In this document: in pieces, positions 25,282-32,766 of the stretch | How the letters are laid out: every line of letters starts with the position of its first letter | How positions within the stretch are numbered: position 1 is the first letter of the stretch | Assembly (NCBI GenBank): GCA_017307285.1 | Contig: JAFKFI010000047.1 | Location: forward strand, 90,851-154,850 | Origin: Alphaproteobacteria bacterium | GTDB lineage: Bacteria > Pseudomonadota > Alphaproteobacteria > Acetobacterales > Acetobacteraceae | Length of the DNA stretch: 64,000 bases | Reading direction: 5' to 3' | Notes under the pieces: generated by a model | Seen by the model: the letters and a program-made list of their open reading frames with translations, nothing else | What the model was told of the DNA's origin: nothing | The model's database searches: none | Position numbers and translations under genes: made by a program

Positions 25282-25396
25282 CCTGGTCTCCCGTCTCATT
25301 GCGCGAACCATACGGGGTCGACACTCGCTCGTCACCTTGCGTATGCAAGCAGGATGGGGGCATGCGATGCTGGCGGATCAGCCGGAGGGACCCCGA

Positions 25397-25651
25397 ATGC
25401 GCGCGATCTTCGTGATGATCAAATGCGAGATGGGCATGGCCTACACGGTCGCACAGGAAGCGGCCGATCAGATCGAGCAGATGTCGGAGATGTACTCCAC
25501 CTCCGGCCAATACGACCTGCTGGGCAAGTTTTACCTCGACGCGGAGCAGGACATCGGGCGGTTCATCACGGAGAAGGTGCAGACGTTGCGTGGCGTCAAG
25601 GACACCTACACGCTCATCACCTTCAACGCTTTCACCGGCGGACGCGCTTAG
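25397..25651 (+). CDS. Stand-alone Lrp/AsnC ligand-binding (RAM) domain protein
   Basis: An 84-aa protein consisting only of the C-terminal alpha/beta ligand-binding domain of Lrp/AsnC regulators (MRAIFVMIKCEMGMAYTVAQ, STSGQYDLLGKFYLD, VKDTYTLITFNAF), with no helix-turn-helix. The ATG at 25397 follows GGAGGGACCCCGA. It is divergent from the TPP enzyme gene and its stop overlaps that of the convergent GGT-like gene by three bases. Such single-domain proteins can sense amino acids or modulate full-length Lrp proteins. Family assignment is good; the target is unknown. Confidence 0.88.
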   Translation: MRAIFVMIKCEMGMAYTVAQEAADQIEQMSEMYSTSGQYDLLGKFYLDAEQDIGRFITEKVQTLRGVKDTYTLITFNAFTGGRA

Positions 25652-27246
25652 TAACCAAGCGCCATGCCGTCCTTGCGTGGGTCGGAGCCACCGATGAGGC
25701 AGCCGCGCGCGTGATCGATCCAGATGGCCTGGCCGCCGCCATGCGGCTTGTCGATGCCCTCGATCTCGTGGCCGAGACGCGCCAGCCGGTCGAGCACGTC
25801 GAGCGGGATGCCGCGCTCCACCTGGAGTTTTCCGCGATAGGGAAACAGGCGGGGCAGATCGAGGGCTTCCTGGATGTCGAGCCCGTATTCGAGGAGGTTG
25901 GCGAGGAACAACGTCTGGCCCATCGGCTGGAAATGGCCGCCCATGACGCCGAACGGCATCACCGCCTGGCCGTCCTTCATCAGCATTCCGGGAATGATCG
26001 TGTGCATCGGGCGCTTGCCGGGGGCGATGCAGTTGGGATGGCCGCGTTCGACACGGAAGCCGTAGCCGCGATTTTGCAGCATGACGCCGCTGCGCTCGGC
26101 GAGGATACCGGAGCCGAAGCTCTCGAACAGCGAGTTGATGAAGCTGCAGGCGTTGCCGTCGCGATCGACGACGCAGAGATACACCGTGTCGCGATGCGGT
26201 GGCAGCAGCGCCTCGCCGGGCGCGGGCACGTGGCGCATGGCGCGTGCGTCGTCGATCAGCGCGCGCAGGCCGCCGAGATAGCCGGGGCTGGTGAGGTGCG
26301 CGACCGGCACGTCCGACTGTGAGGGGTCGGCGAGGAAGGCATCGCGGTCGCGATAGGCGAGCCGCGCTGCCTCGATGTGGCGATGCAGGCGGGTCGCGCC
26401 GAGCGGGCCGTCTGGGGCGGTGTCGAGGCCGCCGAGGATGCCGAGCATCATCAGCACGAAGAGGCCGGAGCCGTTGGGCGGGCATTGGTAAACCTCGTGG
26501 CCGCGCCAGCTGATGCGGATAGGCTCGACGAACTCGGCGGCGGTCAGCCCGGCGGCGAAGTCCGCCTCGGTCTGCAGCCCTCCCCTCGCCCGCAAGGCGG
26601 CCACCATGTCGGCGGCGATCGGGCCCTCGTAGAAGGCGCGGGCGCCCTTGGCTGCGATGGCGCGTAGGGTGTCAGCGAGTGGGGGATTGGCGAAACGGTC
26701 GCCCTCGCGGGGCGCCTTGCCGTGCGGCAGGAATGCAGCGGCGCCGGTGCGGCGCAGCTTGTCGGCGGCAACCGCCCAGTCCCAGGCGACGCGGTGGTGC
26801 ACCGGCCAGCCATCGGCGGCGAAGGCGATGGCCGGGCGCAGCAGTTCGTCGAGTCCCTTGGTGCCGTGCGCCGCGAGCAAGGTCTCCCAGGCGGAGATGG
26901 CACCGGGGATGGTGACGGTGTGCGGCGAGGTGTTGTCGAGGGCAGAGATGCCGTGCTGCTCGAACCAGTCGATCGTGCTCGCCGCGGCGGCGCGGCCCGA
27001 GCCGTTCAGCGCGACCACGCGCCCGTTCCCAGCCTGGGCGTAGAGGCAAAAACAGTCGCCGCCGATGCCGGTCGATTGCGGCTCGATCACCGCCAGCACG
27101 GCGGCTGCCGCCACCGCCGCGTCGAGCGCGTTGCCGCCGGCACGCAGCACGTCGAGCGCGGTCAGGGTCGCGGCGGGCATCGAGGTCGCGGCCATACCGT
27201 GGGTGGCGAAGGCCGGGCTGCGGCCTGCCAGGTGAAAGTCGCGCAT
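25648..27246 (-). CDS. Gamma-glutamyltransferase-like Ntn hydrolase (copy 2)
   Basis: A 532-aa GGT-family enzyme with the predicted autocleavage/nucleophile residue Thr354 in HRDTVYLCVVDRDGN. The GNALDAAVAAAAVLAVIEPQ opening, a GSGR (residues 82-85) in the substrate region, and PGKRPMHTIIPG are present. The ATG at 27244-27246 follows AAGGAGCGG; there is no signal peptide, so it should be cytosolic. It differs clearly from copies 1 and 3, so it is not a recent duplicate. The end VNGGGSD-like motif IGGSDPRKDG is typical of the family. Its stop overlaps the small RAM-domain gene. Substrate unknown. Confidence 0.87.
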   Translation of the reverse strand: MRDFHLAGRSPAFATHGMAATSMPAATLTALDVLRAGGNALDAAVAAAAVLAVIEPQSTGIGGDCFCLYAQAGNGRVVALNGSGRAAAASTIDWFEQHGISALDNTSPHTVTIPGAISAWETLLAAHGTKGLDELLRPAIAFAADGWPVHHRVAWDWAVAADKLRRTGAAAFLPHGKAPREGDRFANPPLADTLRAIAAKGARAFYEGPIAADMVAALRARGGLQTEADFAAGLTAAEFVEPIRISWRGHEVYQCPPNGSGLFVLMMLGILGGLDTAPDGPLGATRLHRHIEAARLAYRDRDAFLADPSQSDVPVAHLTSPGYLGGLRALIDDARAMRHVPAPGEALLPPHRDTVYLCVVDRDGNACSFINSLFESFGSGILAERSGVMLQNRGYGFRVERGHPNCIAPGKRPMHTIIPGMLMKDGQAVMPFGVMGGHFQPMGQTLFLANLLEYGLDIQEALDLPRLFPYRGKLQVERGIPLDVLDRLARLGHEIEGIDKPHGGGQAIWIDHARGCLIGGSDPRKDGMALGY

Positions 27247-27359
27247 TCCGCCGCTCCTTGCTGCCTCGGTGCGTCTTTGCATGGGGTCCGCGGGTTGGCA
27301 ACCAGCGCGCGCATGGCCATCATCGGGGCGCGGACCAGAGCGCTTGGGAGGGCACGCGG

Positions 27360-27701
27360 ATGGCAGAGACGATCGCTTTCGCGGATTTCGAGCGGGTCGA
27401 TATCCGGGTCGGCACCATCGTCGAGGCAACCGCCTTTCCCGAGGCGCGCAAGCCCTCGATCAAGCTCAAGATCGATTTCGGCGACGAGATCGGGGTGAAG
27501 CGCTCGGCGGCGCAGATCACGGTACACTACAAGACGGATCAGCTCATCGGCCGCCAGGTCTGCGCGGTGGTGAATTTCCCCCCGCGCCAGATCGGCCCCT
27601 TCATGAGCGAGGTGCTGACGCTCGGGATGCCCGACGAGGACGGCGCCGTGGTGCTGATAAAGCCCGACTTCAAGGTGCCCGACGGCGGCCGCCTGTTCTG
27701 A
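27360..27701 (+). CDS. csaA: CsaA-type tRNA-binding-domain chaperone
   Basis: A 113-aa OB-fold protein of the tRNA_bind/CsaA family. It opens with FADFERVDIRVGTIVEATAF and carries KIDFGDEIGVKRSAAQIT, VCAVVNFPPRQIGPFMSEVL and LGMPDEDGAVVLIKPD, all CsaA signatures. Length is normal. CsaA is a dimeric cytosolic protein linked to export of unfolded proteins and tRNA binding. The ATG at 27360 is preceded by a GGAGGGC-type site. Its TGA overlaps the ATG of the next gene by one base (TGATG), indicating coupling to gpt. Confidence 0.93.
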   Translation: MAETIAFADFERVDIRVGTIVEATAFPEARKPSIKLKIDFGDEIGVKRSAAQITVHYKTDQLIGRQVCAVVNFPPRQIGPFMSEVLTLGMPDEDGAVVLIKPDFKVPDGGRLF

Positions 27702-28174
27702 TGGCGACCCATTACTACACGGTGACGTGGGACCAGCTGCACCGCGACGCCCGCGCGCTGGCCTGGCGGCTGATCGAGCGCGGGCCGTTCACCGGCATCG
27801 TCGCGGTGACACGCGGCGGGCTGATCCCGGCGGCGATCATCGCCCGCGAACTGGAGTGCCGGCTGATCGAAAGTGTCTCCGTGCTCACCTACGACGAGGA
27901 GGCGCGCGGCACGCCTGTCGTCGTCAAGCACCCGGCGGTGGCCGGCGACGGGACCGGGTATCTCATCGTCGACGATCTGGTGGACACCGGCGCCACCGCC
28001 CGCGTGGTGCGCGCCCTGCTGCCGCGCGCGCATTTCGCTGCCGTCTACGCCAAGCCCGCTGGGCGGCCGATGGTGGACAGCTTCATCACCGAGGTGTCGC
28101 AGGATACCTGGATTCTGTTTCCCTGGGACACCGAGCCGCAATTCGTGCCGCCATTGGCGCGGCGCGGGGCCTAG
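27701..28174 (+). CDS. gpt: Xanthine-guanine phosphoribosyltransferase
   Basis: A 157-aa type I phosphoribosyltransferase for purine salvage that converts xanthine or guanine plus PRPP to XMP/GMP. The PRPP-binding motif is YLIVDDLVDTGATARVV. The upstream FTGIVAVTRGGLIPAAIIAREL and the C-terminal DTWILFPWDTEPQF are diagnostic for Gpt. The gene starts on the stop of csaA. Its end is six bases from the stop of a convergent small gene. Cytosolic or membrane-associated as in E. coli. Confidence 0.94.
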   Translation: MATHYYTVTWDQLHRDARALAWRLIERGPFTGIVAVTRGGLIPAAIIARELECRLIESVSVLTYDEEARGTPVVVKHPAVAGDGTGYLIVDDLVDTGATARVVRALLPRAHFAAVYAKPAGRPMVDSFITEVSQDTWILFPWDTEPQFVPPLARRGA

Positions 28175-28180
28175 CGCCGG

Positions 28181-28495
28181 CTACGGCTGCTTTCCGTCGA
28201 CCCGCAGGATCTCCACCTCGGGCGGACGGGTGAGGATTTCGCTAAACGCGTGCATCCAGTTGCCCGTCGGCTGGCCCGAACCTGCCGAGCTCTGGCGGAA
28301 CTGCTCGAGCTGGTCGAGGTCGGTGAGCTCGATCTCGAATTGCAGCGCCGCCCCGCCTGGGCCGCGGGTCAGCGGCACCAGCATTCGGGCGTTGAGGCCG
28401 CGCTTGCCGGCGGCGTCGGCCTCGCCGCGGATGAAGTCGATCGCGCGCTGGCGGTTGATCGGCAGCACGTCGTACGAGAACCGGGCAAGATACAT
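28181..28495 (-). CDS. Small hypothetical protein (104 aa)
   Basis: No named family is recognised with confidence. The sequence MYLARFSYDVLPINRQRAID, VPLTRGPGGAALQFEIELTD and LDQLEQFRQSSAGSG suggests a ferredoxin-like alpha/beta dimeric barrel of the NIPSNAP/monooxygenase type. The ATG at 28493-28495 has AGGAG seven bases upstream. It is 23 bases downstream of a DUF2237 gene on the same strand, so they probably share a transcript. No signal peptide or membrane span. Confidence 0.75.
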   Translation of the reverse strand: MYLARFSYDVLPINRQRAIDFIRGEADAAGKRGLNARMLVPLTRGPGGAALQFEIELTDLDQLEQFRQSSAGSGQPTGNWMHAFSEILTRPPEVEILRVDGKQP

Positions 28496-28518
28496 GGCCA
28501 GTCTCCTGATCGGGATTG

Positions 28519-28923
28519 CTACGAGAGGTCCACAGCGTATCGCTTGAGGTCCGCCAAGGCGCAGAACGCCAGCGCCTCCTCATGCGTTGCCCGGAGCGCC
28601 ACCCGCGGCGCGCTCCCCGCCTCCAATGCCTCCTGCCAGCGCGGCGCGCAGAGGCACCAGCGGTCGCCCGGCTTGAGCCCGGCGAAGCCGAATTCCGGTC
28701 GCGGCGTCGAGAGATCGTTGCCCTGGGCGCGGCTGAACGCCAGGAACTCCGCCGTCATCACCGCACAGACCGTATGACTGCCGAGGTCTTCCGGCCCGGT
28801 ATTGCAGCAGCCGTCGCGGAAGAACCCGGTCATGGGCGTGATCGAGCAGGATTCCAGCAGGCCGCCGAGCACGTTGCGGGCCCGGCCGGCTCCGCCACCT
28901 CCGCCTGGGGGATCGAACGGCAT
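28519..28923 (-). CDS. DUF2237 family protein
   Basis: A 134-aa protein of the DUF2237 family. The conserved core NVLGGLLESCSITPMTGFFR, GCCNTGPEDLGSHTVCAVMT, STPRPEFGFAGLKPGDRWC and the C-terminal ATHEEAL are all present, including several conserved Cys that may bind a metal. The ATG at 28921-28923 follows AAGGAGGCAAGGG, while earlier starts in the frame lack a site. The N-terminus (FDPPGGGGGAG) is a short flexible tail. Function of the family is unknown; the length is usual. Confidence 0.9.
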   Translation of the reverse strand: MPFDPPGGGGGAGRARNVLGGLLESCSITPMTGFFRDGCCNTGPEDLGSHTVCAVMTAEFLAFSRAQGNDLSTPRPEFGFAGLKPGDRWCLCAPRWQEALEAGSAPRVALRATHEEALAFCALADLKRYAVDLS

Positions 28924-28997
28924 CCCTTGCCTCCTTGCGGTTGTTCGCCCCTCGATTAGGTGGGAACTCTTCCTGCTGTCCAATCAGGGGTCATTCA

Positions 28998-29978
28998 TCA
29001 CGGCCCCGGCAACGGGACCGCATAGGCGCGGAACGGCAGTTTCGGCGCTCCGCCCTGCTTGCGATCCAGCAAGTAGTGCAGCTGTCCCTCCAGGACCCAG
29101 GCGGTGTTGTCGACCCGCGTCACCGCCACGGGACCGTCATAGCCTTCCTTGATCGTGTCGATCCGCGCGTTGTCGCCCTCCACCGTGACAAGGTCAAACC
29201 GACCCGCGCCCTCCACCAGCAGCAGCTTGTTGTTGTAGGGGCGCATCCCGTCCGGCAGTTGGAGGGTGCGGGATGTCTGAAGCTGCGTGATCTTGCCGGC
29301 GGCGCCGCCGGCAGAGACTTCGATGCGAAACAGACCATTGCCGTTGAAAGTATCGACATAGGCGTTGCCGTCGGCGCCGAACGCGATGCCGTCGAGACCA
29401 GCGCCGTTCTTGACCGCGAAGCGCGGATCGGTCGCCCAGACCTCGAGCTGATGGCTGCCGGGCTTGAGACGGAGGACATGCGGGTTGAACGAGTCGGTCG
29501 CGTAAGCCGAGCCATCGGGGCCGATCGCAATGTCATTGCACAACGTGCGATCGCCGGGGAACGCGGCGCTTCCCTTCGGCGCGCCGGTCTTGAGATCGAA
29601 GGATTTCAGCGCGCTGCCCTTGGCGGTGCCGGGCGTGGTGACGCCAATGCGGGAGAGATCGTTGGAGCACACCCAGAGCGTTCCCGACCGGTCATCGGCA
29701 AGCACGCCCAGCGTGGAGCGGCTGTCGTTCGCGCCGGGCTTGATCCACGGCTCCGCCTGCGCCGCGCCCGGCTGTGCGCGGAAGATGCCGCCCTGGGCGA
29801 AGCTGCCGATGAAGATGGTCCCGTCGGACGAGGAGGAGAGGCTCTCGGGAAAGGCTCGGGCGCCGGGGATCGTGATCTCGGAGGGACCAGCGGCGGCGCA
29901 AGCCAGGGCCACGCCTCCGGCGATCGCGACCCGGCGCCAAAAAGCGAATTTGCCGAGCAATGCGAACGGATGAATCAT
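28998..29978 (-). CDS. Secreted SMP-30/gluconolactonase-like beta-propeller
   Basis: A 326-aa protein with a basic-hydrophobic signal region (KFAFWRRVAIAGGVALACAAA) and a six-bladed propeller of the SMP-30/gluconolactonase/strictosidine synthase type (SLSSSSDGTIFIGSFAQGGI, CNDIAIGPDGSAYATDSFNP, LDGIAFGADGNAYVDTFN). ATG 29976-29978 follows GGAGGGAAATC. It is periplasmic or exported. It is divergent by 132 bp from a PQQ-type sugar dehydrogenase with cytochrome c. One enzyme may oxidise a sugar and the other open the lactone. This pairing is inference; strictosidine-synthase-like members without lactonase activity exist. Confidence 0.8.
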   Translation of the reverse strand: MIHPFALLGKFAFWRRVAIAGGVALACAAAGPSEITIPGARAFPESLSSSSDGTIFIGSFAQGGIFRAQPGAAQAEPWIKPGANDSRSTLGVLADDRSGTLWVCSNDLSRIGVTTPGTAKGSALKSFDLKTGAPKGSAAFPGDRTLCNDIAIGPDGSAYATDSFNPHVLRLKPGSHQLEVWATDPRFAVKNGAGLDGIAFGADGNAYVDTFNGNGLFRIEVSAGGAAGKITQLQTSRTLQLPDGMRPYNNKLLLVEGAGRFDLVTVEGDNARIDTIKEGYDGPVAVTRVDNTAWVLEGQLHYLLDRKQGGAPKLPFRAYAVPLPGP

Positions 29979-30110
29979 GATTTCCCTCCGGTTCGGCCGC
30001 CTCCTACATACACCCGTCTGGCGCCGCGCGCGCGAATTTGCTGCGACGAAGCGCCAGTCCGGTGCCACGCTGGCTCCGGCAGCGACAACGACCCCGGAAG
30101 GAGTTGCGGG

Positions 30111-31907
30111 ATGAGCTCTCGTCCGAACAGCGGAAAGATGATGGTGGTTGGCGCGGCAACCCTGTTGCTCGGAGGATTGCCGCTCGCTGGCGCCACCCCC
30201 TCCCTCGCGCAAGGCACTCAGGCCGCGCCATCGGCCTGTCCGGGAGACAATGGCGGGATCACCCTGCCTCCTGGCTTTTGCGCGACTGTCTTCGCCGACA
30301 AGCTCGGCCACGCCCGCCACCTCGCGGTAGCCCCGAACGGCACCGTGTATGTCAACACGTGGAGCGGCCGCTACTACCACAACGACAAGCCGCCGCCGGG
30401 CGGGTTCCTCATCGCGTTGCGGGATACTCACGGCAGCGGCCACGCGGACTCGGTGGTCCGCTTCGGCCCATCCGCCGCCGAGGGCAACGCGGGTGGCACC
30501 GGCATCGCGCTGTATGGCAACCACGTTTACGCCGAGACGAACGACCGCATCGTGCGCTACGCGCTGCCGGCGGACGGAGCGGCGCCGAGTGGCAAGCCAG
30601 AGACCGTGATATCGGGCCTGCCGTTGACCGGCGACCACCCGATGCACCCGTTCCAGATCGACGCGCGGGGCGATCTCTATGTCGATCTCGGATCGGCAAC
30701 CAATTCCTGCCAGAGCCAGAATCGGATGCCGAACGTACCGGGGAACAAGCCCTGCGAGGAGCTGAAGACGCGAGCCGGGATCTGGCGCTATGACGCCAAT
30801 CGGCTGAACCAACGCTTCTCGCCGGCCGAGCGGTTCGCGACGGGCCTGCGCAACGGCGAGGGCATCGCGTTCGATGCGGCCGGCCGGATCTTCGCCACCC
30901 AGCATGGACGAGACCAGCTCTCGCAGAACTGGCCGCACCTCTACACTGCGAAACAAGGAGAGGACGAGCCGGGCGAGGAACTCGTCCTGCTGCATCAGGA
31001 CAGCGATTTCGGCTGGCCGGAATGCTATTACGATTTGAGCCAGAAGAAGCTCGTCCTCGCCCCCGAGTACGGCGGCGACGGCGGGAAGACGGTGGGCGTG
31101 TGCGCGGAGAAGCAGCCCCCGGTCACGGCGTTCCCCGCCCATTGGGCGCCGAACGACCTGCTGATCTACGAAGGGGATGCGTTTCCGTCCGCCTATAAGG
31201 GCGGCGCGTTTATCGCGTTCCACGGCTCCTGGAACCGCGCGCCGGCGCCCCAGGGCGGCTACAATATCGTGTTCCAGCCCTTGGCGGACGGCAAGGCGTC
31301 GGGGCCGTTCGTGGTATTCGCCGATGGCTTCGCGGGCGCGGTCAAGGAGCCCGGACAGGCGGCGCATCGTCCGAGCGGTGTGGCCGCCGGCCCCGATGGC
31401 GCGCTCTACATTGCCGACGACCAGAATGGCCGAGTCTGGCGCGTTACCTACCAGGGCGGCGAAAAGAATGCCGCGGTCGAGGCCGCGGCATCACCGGCTG
31501 CCACCGGGCAGGCGACCCAATCGAGCATCGCCCAGCCTCCGGAGGGCATCCATCCAGAGGCGGGCGGCAAGCCGCTGCCGGTGCCCCCCGGCTCGTCGCC
31601 GGACCAGGTGGCGCGCGGCTCCCAGATCTTTCACGGCAAGATCGATGGCGGGACATGCTCGGGCTGCCACGGCGCCGATGGCAAGGGCTCAGCGGTCGGC
31701 TCCGATCTCACGAGCGGCAACTGGCTCTGGGGCGATGGCAGCGTGCAGTCGATCGAGCGGATCATCGCGCAGGGTGTGCCAAAGCCGAAGAACCACACCG
31801 GCGCGATGCCGCCCTATGGCGGCACATCGCTCTCGAAGGCTGATCTCGCCGCGGTGGCCGACTACGTGTGGGCGCTCGGACATGCGGGCCGGGCCGAGGG
31901 GCAGTAG
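30111..31907 (+). CDS. PQQ-dependent sugar (sorbosone-type) dehydrogenase with C-terminal cytochrome c
   Basis: A 598-aa exported quinohemoprotein. A signal peptide (KMMVVGAATLLLGGLPLAGA, cut after about LAQG) leads into a soluble-GDH/sorbosone dehydrogenase propeller (residues ~45-450; LPPGFCATVFAD, ARHLAVAPNGTVYVNTWSG, GEGIAFDAAGRIFATQHGRD, HGSWNRAP, RPSGVAAGPDGALYIADD). A class I cytochrome c domain follows, with CSGCH at 516-520 and the probable axial Met at 566 in GAMPPYGG. ATG 30111 follows GGAAGGAG. Electrons would pass from PQQ through the fused heme to the respiratory chain in the periplasm, as in acetic acid bacteria and relatives. The precise substrate is not shown by the sequence. 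Confidence 0.9.
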   Translation: MSSRPNSGKMMVVGAATLLLGGLPLAGATPSLAQGTQAAPSACPGDNGGITLPPGFCATVFADKLGHARHLAVAPNGTVYVNTWSGRYYHNDKPPPGGFLIALRDTHGSGHADSVVRFGPSAAEGNAGGTGIALYGNHVYAETNDRIVRYALPADGAAPSGKPETVISGLPLTGDHPMHPFQIDARGDLYVDLGSATNSCQSQNRMPNVPGNKPCEELKTRAGIWRYDANRLNQRFSPAERFATGLRNGEGIAFDAAGRIFATQHGRDQLSQNWPHLYTAKQGEDEPGEELVLLHQDSDFGWPECYYDLSQKKLVLAPEYGGDGGKTVGVCAEKQPPVTAFPAHWAPNDLLIYEGDAFPSAYKGGAFIAFHGSWNRAPAPQGGYNIVFQPLADGKASGPFVVFADGFAGAVKEPGQAAHRPSGVAAGPDGALYIADDQNGRVWRVTYQGGEKNAAVEAAASPAATGQATQSSIAQPPEGIHPEAGGKPLPVPPGSSPDQVARGSQIFHGKIDGGTCSGCHGADGKGSAVGSDLTSGNWLWGDGSVQSIERIIAQGVPKPKNHTGAMPPYGGTSLSKADLAAVADYVWALGHAGRAEGQ

Positions 31908-31963
31908 GGTCGGAAGCTCGGGCACGCCGCGCGGTTCAGAAAGGATAGGTCGCTAGGCCCGGA

Positions 31964-32368
31964 TCATCCGACCCGTGCGGCATCGGCTGACGGGCGGTGC
32001 ACTCTGCTGGTCGCGTACGGCTGGATCAATACGTCAGCCGGAATGTCGAGCAGACGACTGAGGGCACGTATCATGGGCAGCGTCAGCGCGCGACGGCGGT
32101 TCAACACCTCGGCGACCCGCGCCCGGCTACCAATCGCTGGCTCCAGTTCGCGCCGGCTGAGCTGCTTTTGCTCCATCATGAACAGAATCGCCTCGATCGG
32201 GTCCGGCGGCGCGATTGGTGTCTGTTCCGCTTCGTAGGCTTCGACAAGTGTCGCCAGGATGTCGAGCCGATCGCCCTCGGGCGTGCCTGTAGCCGCGTTC
32301 ATCAAGGTTGTGATCTCGGCCAGTGCAGCCCGGTGATCAGCCTCCGTCCGAATCGGTCGTAGCTCCAC
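31964..32368 (-). CDS. higA: HigA-type antitoxin
   Basis: A 134-aa HTH antitoxin: VELRPIRTEADHRAALAEIT, then DPIEAILFMMEQKQLSRREL and a helix-turn-helix (IGSRARVAEVLNRRRALTL). The start is GTG at 32366-32368, chosen because GAGGAGG lies directly after the higB TGA at ideal spacing; ATG 32395 would overlap higB. Toxin-first order and coupling are typical of higBA. The antitoxin should bind the toxin and repress the operon through the palindrome before higB. Confidence 0.9.
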   Translation of the reverse strand: MELRPIRTEADHRAALAEITTLMNAATGTPEGDRLDILATLVEAYEAEQTPIAPPDPIEAILFMMEQKQLSRRELEPAIGSRARVAEVLNRRRALTLPMIRALSRLLDIPADVLIQPYATSRVHRPSADAARVG

Positions 32369-32378
32369 GATGTCCTCC

Positions 32379-32678
32379 TCAGATGCTCTGGGCATCGATC
32401 CCGTCGTAGTCGCGATGGGTGCCGACGAAGCGGACATAGACAACGCCGTGTTGGTAGTTCACCCAAGCGACGAGGCGGTACTTGTTCCCGCCGATATCGA
32501 ACACGACGCGGCCGTCACGGAGAATATCGGCACTGCCAAACATCCGCTTGACCGCCGGCGGGTCCCTCCATCGCGCGGCCTTGACCACGCTCACCCATGC
32601 CCGCAGCGGTTGCTCAGCATCGCGATGGGCAGGCTGTCCCCAGAACGCCTTTAGCGTGCCCACCGAGATGATGCGCAT
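32379..32678 (-). CDS. higB: HigB-family mRNA interferase toxin
   Basis: A 99-aa RelE-superfamily HigB toxin (PF09907 type): MRIISVGTLKAFWGQPAHRD, LRAWVSVVKAARWRDP, DIGGNKYRLVAWVNYQHGVV and YVRFVGTHRDYD. It would cleave mRNA at the ribosome. It is first in the operon, and its TGA is followed by the higA ribosome-binding site. A promoter with a TATAGT box and an inverted repeat lies immediately upstream. The module is in a small accessory region with an HNH nuclease gene. Confidence 0.92.
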   Translation of the reverse strand: MRIISVGTLKAFWGQPAHRDAEQPLRAWVSVVKAARWRDPPAVKRMFGSADILRDGRVVFDIGGNKYRLVAWVNYQHGVVYVRFVGTHRDYDGIDAQSI

Positions 32679-32683
32679 GGGTG

Positions 32684-32711
32684 ACTATAGACGCTCCCAA
32701 GATGGGAGCAA
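32684..32711 (-). promoter_or_regulatory. higBA promoter with operator palindrome
   Basis: On the minus strand TTGCTC (-35) and TATAGT (-10, complement of 32684-32689) are separated by 16 bp. The spacer region carries the perfect inverted repeat GCTCCCA-AGA-TGGGAGC at 32693-32709. An operator placed between -35 and -10 is the standard layout for antitoxin autorepression. It lies 5-33 bp upstream of the higB ATG. Confidence 0.7.
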
Positions 32712-32766
32712 ATCGCTTTCTGCGGGATTGCTTGGGATCCATCTTGCGTTCGCCGTGCAAGTGCCG

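Noticed and set aside
23464..26322. Very long plus-strand open frame (about 950 codons) across the TPP and GGT-like genes
   Set aside because: Its composition is random-looking and it runs antisense to two clearly recognised genes.
23666..26485. Long minus-strand frame overlapping the TPP enzyme and GGT-like gene
   Set aside because: Arg/Pro-rich wrong frame of the true minus-strand genes; no domain signals.
28935..30110. Upstream extension of the PQQ dehydrogenase frame by about 390 codons
   Set aside because: The extension is antisense to the SMP-30-like gene; the ATG at 30111 has a ribosome-binding site and a signal peptide.
29979..31367. Upstream extension of the SMP-30-like gene
   Set aside because: It is antisense to the PQQ dehydrogenase; ATG 29976-29978 with GGAGG and a signal peptide is the true start.
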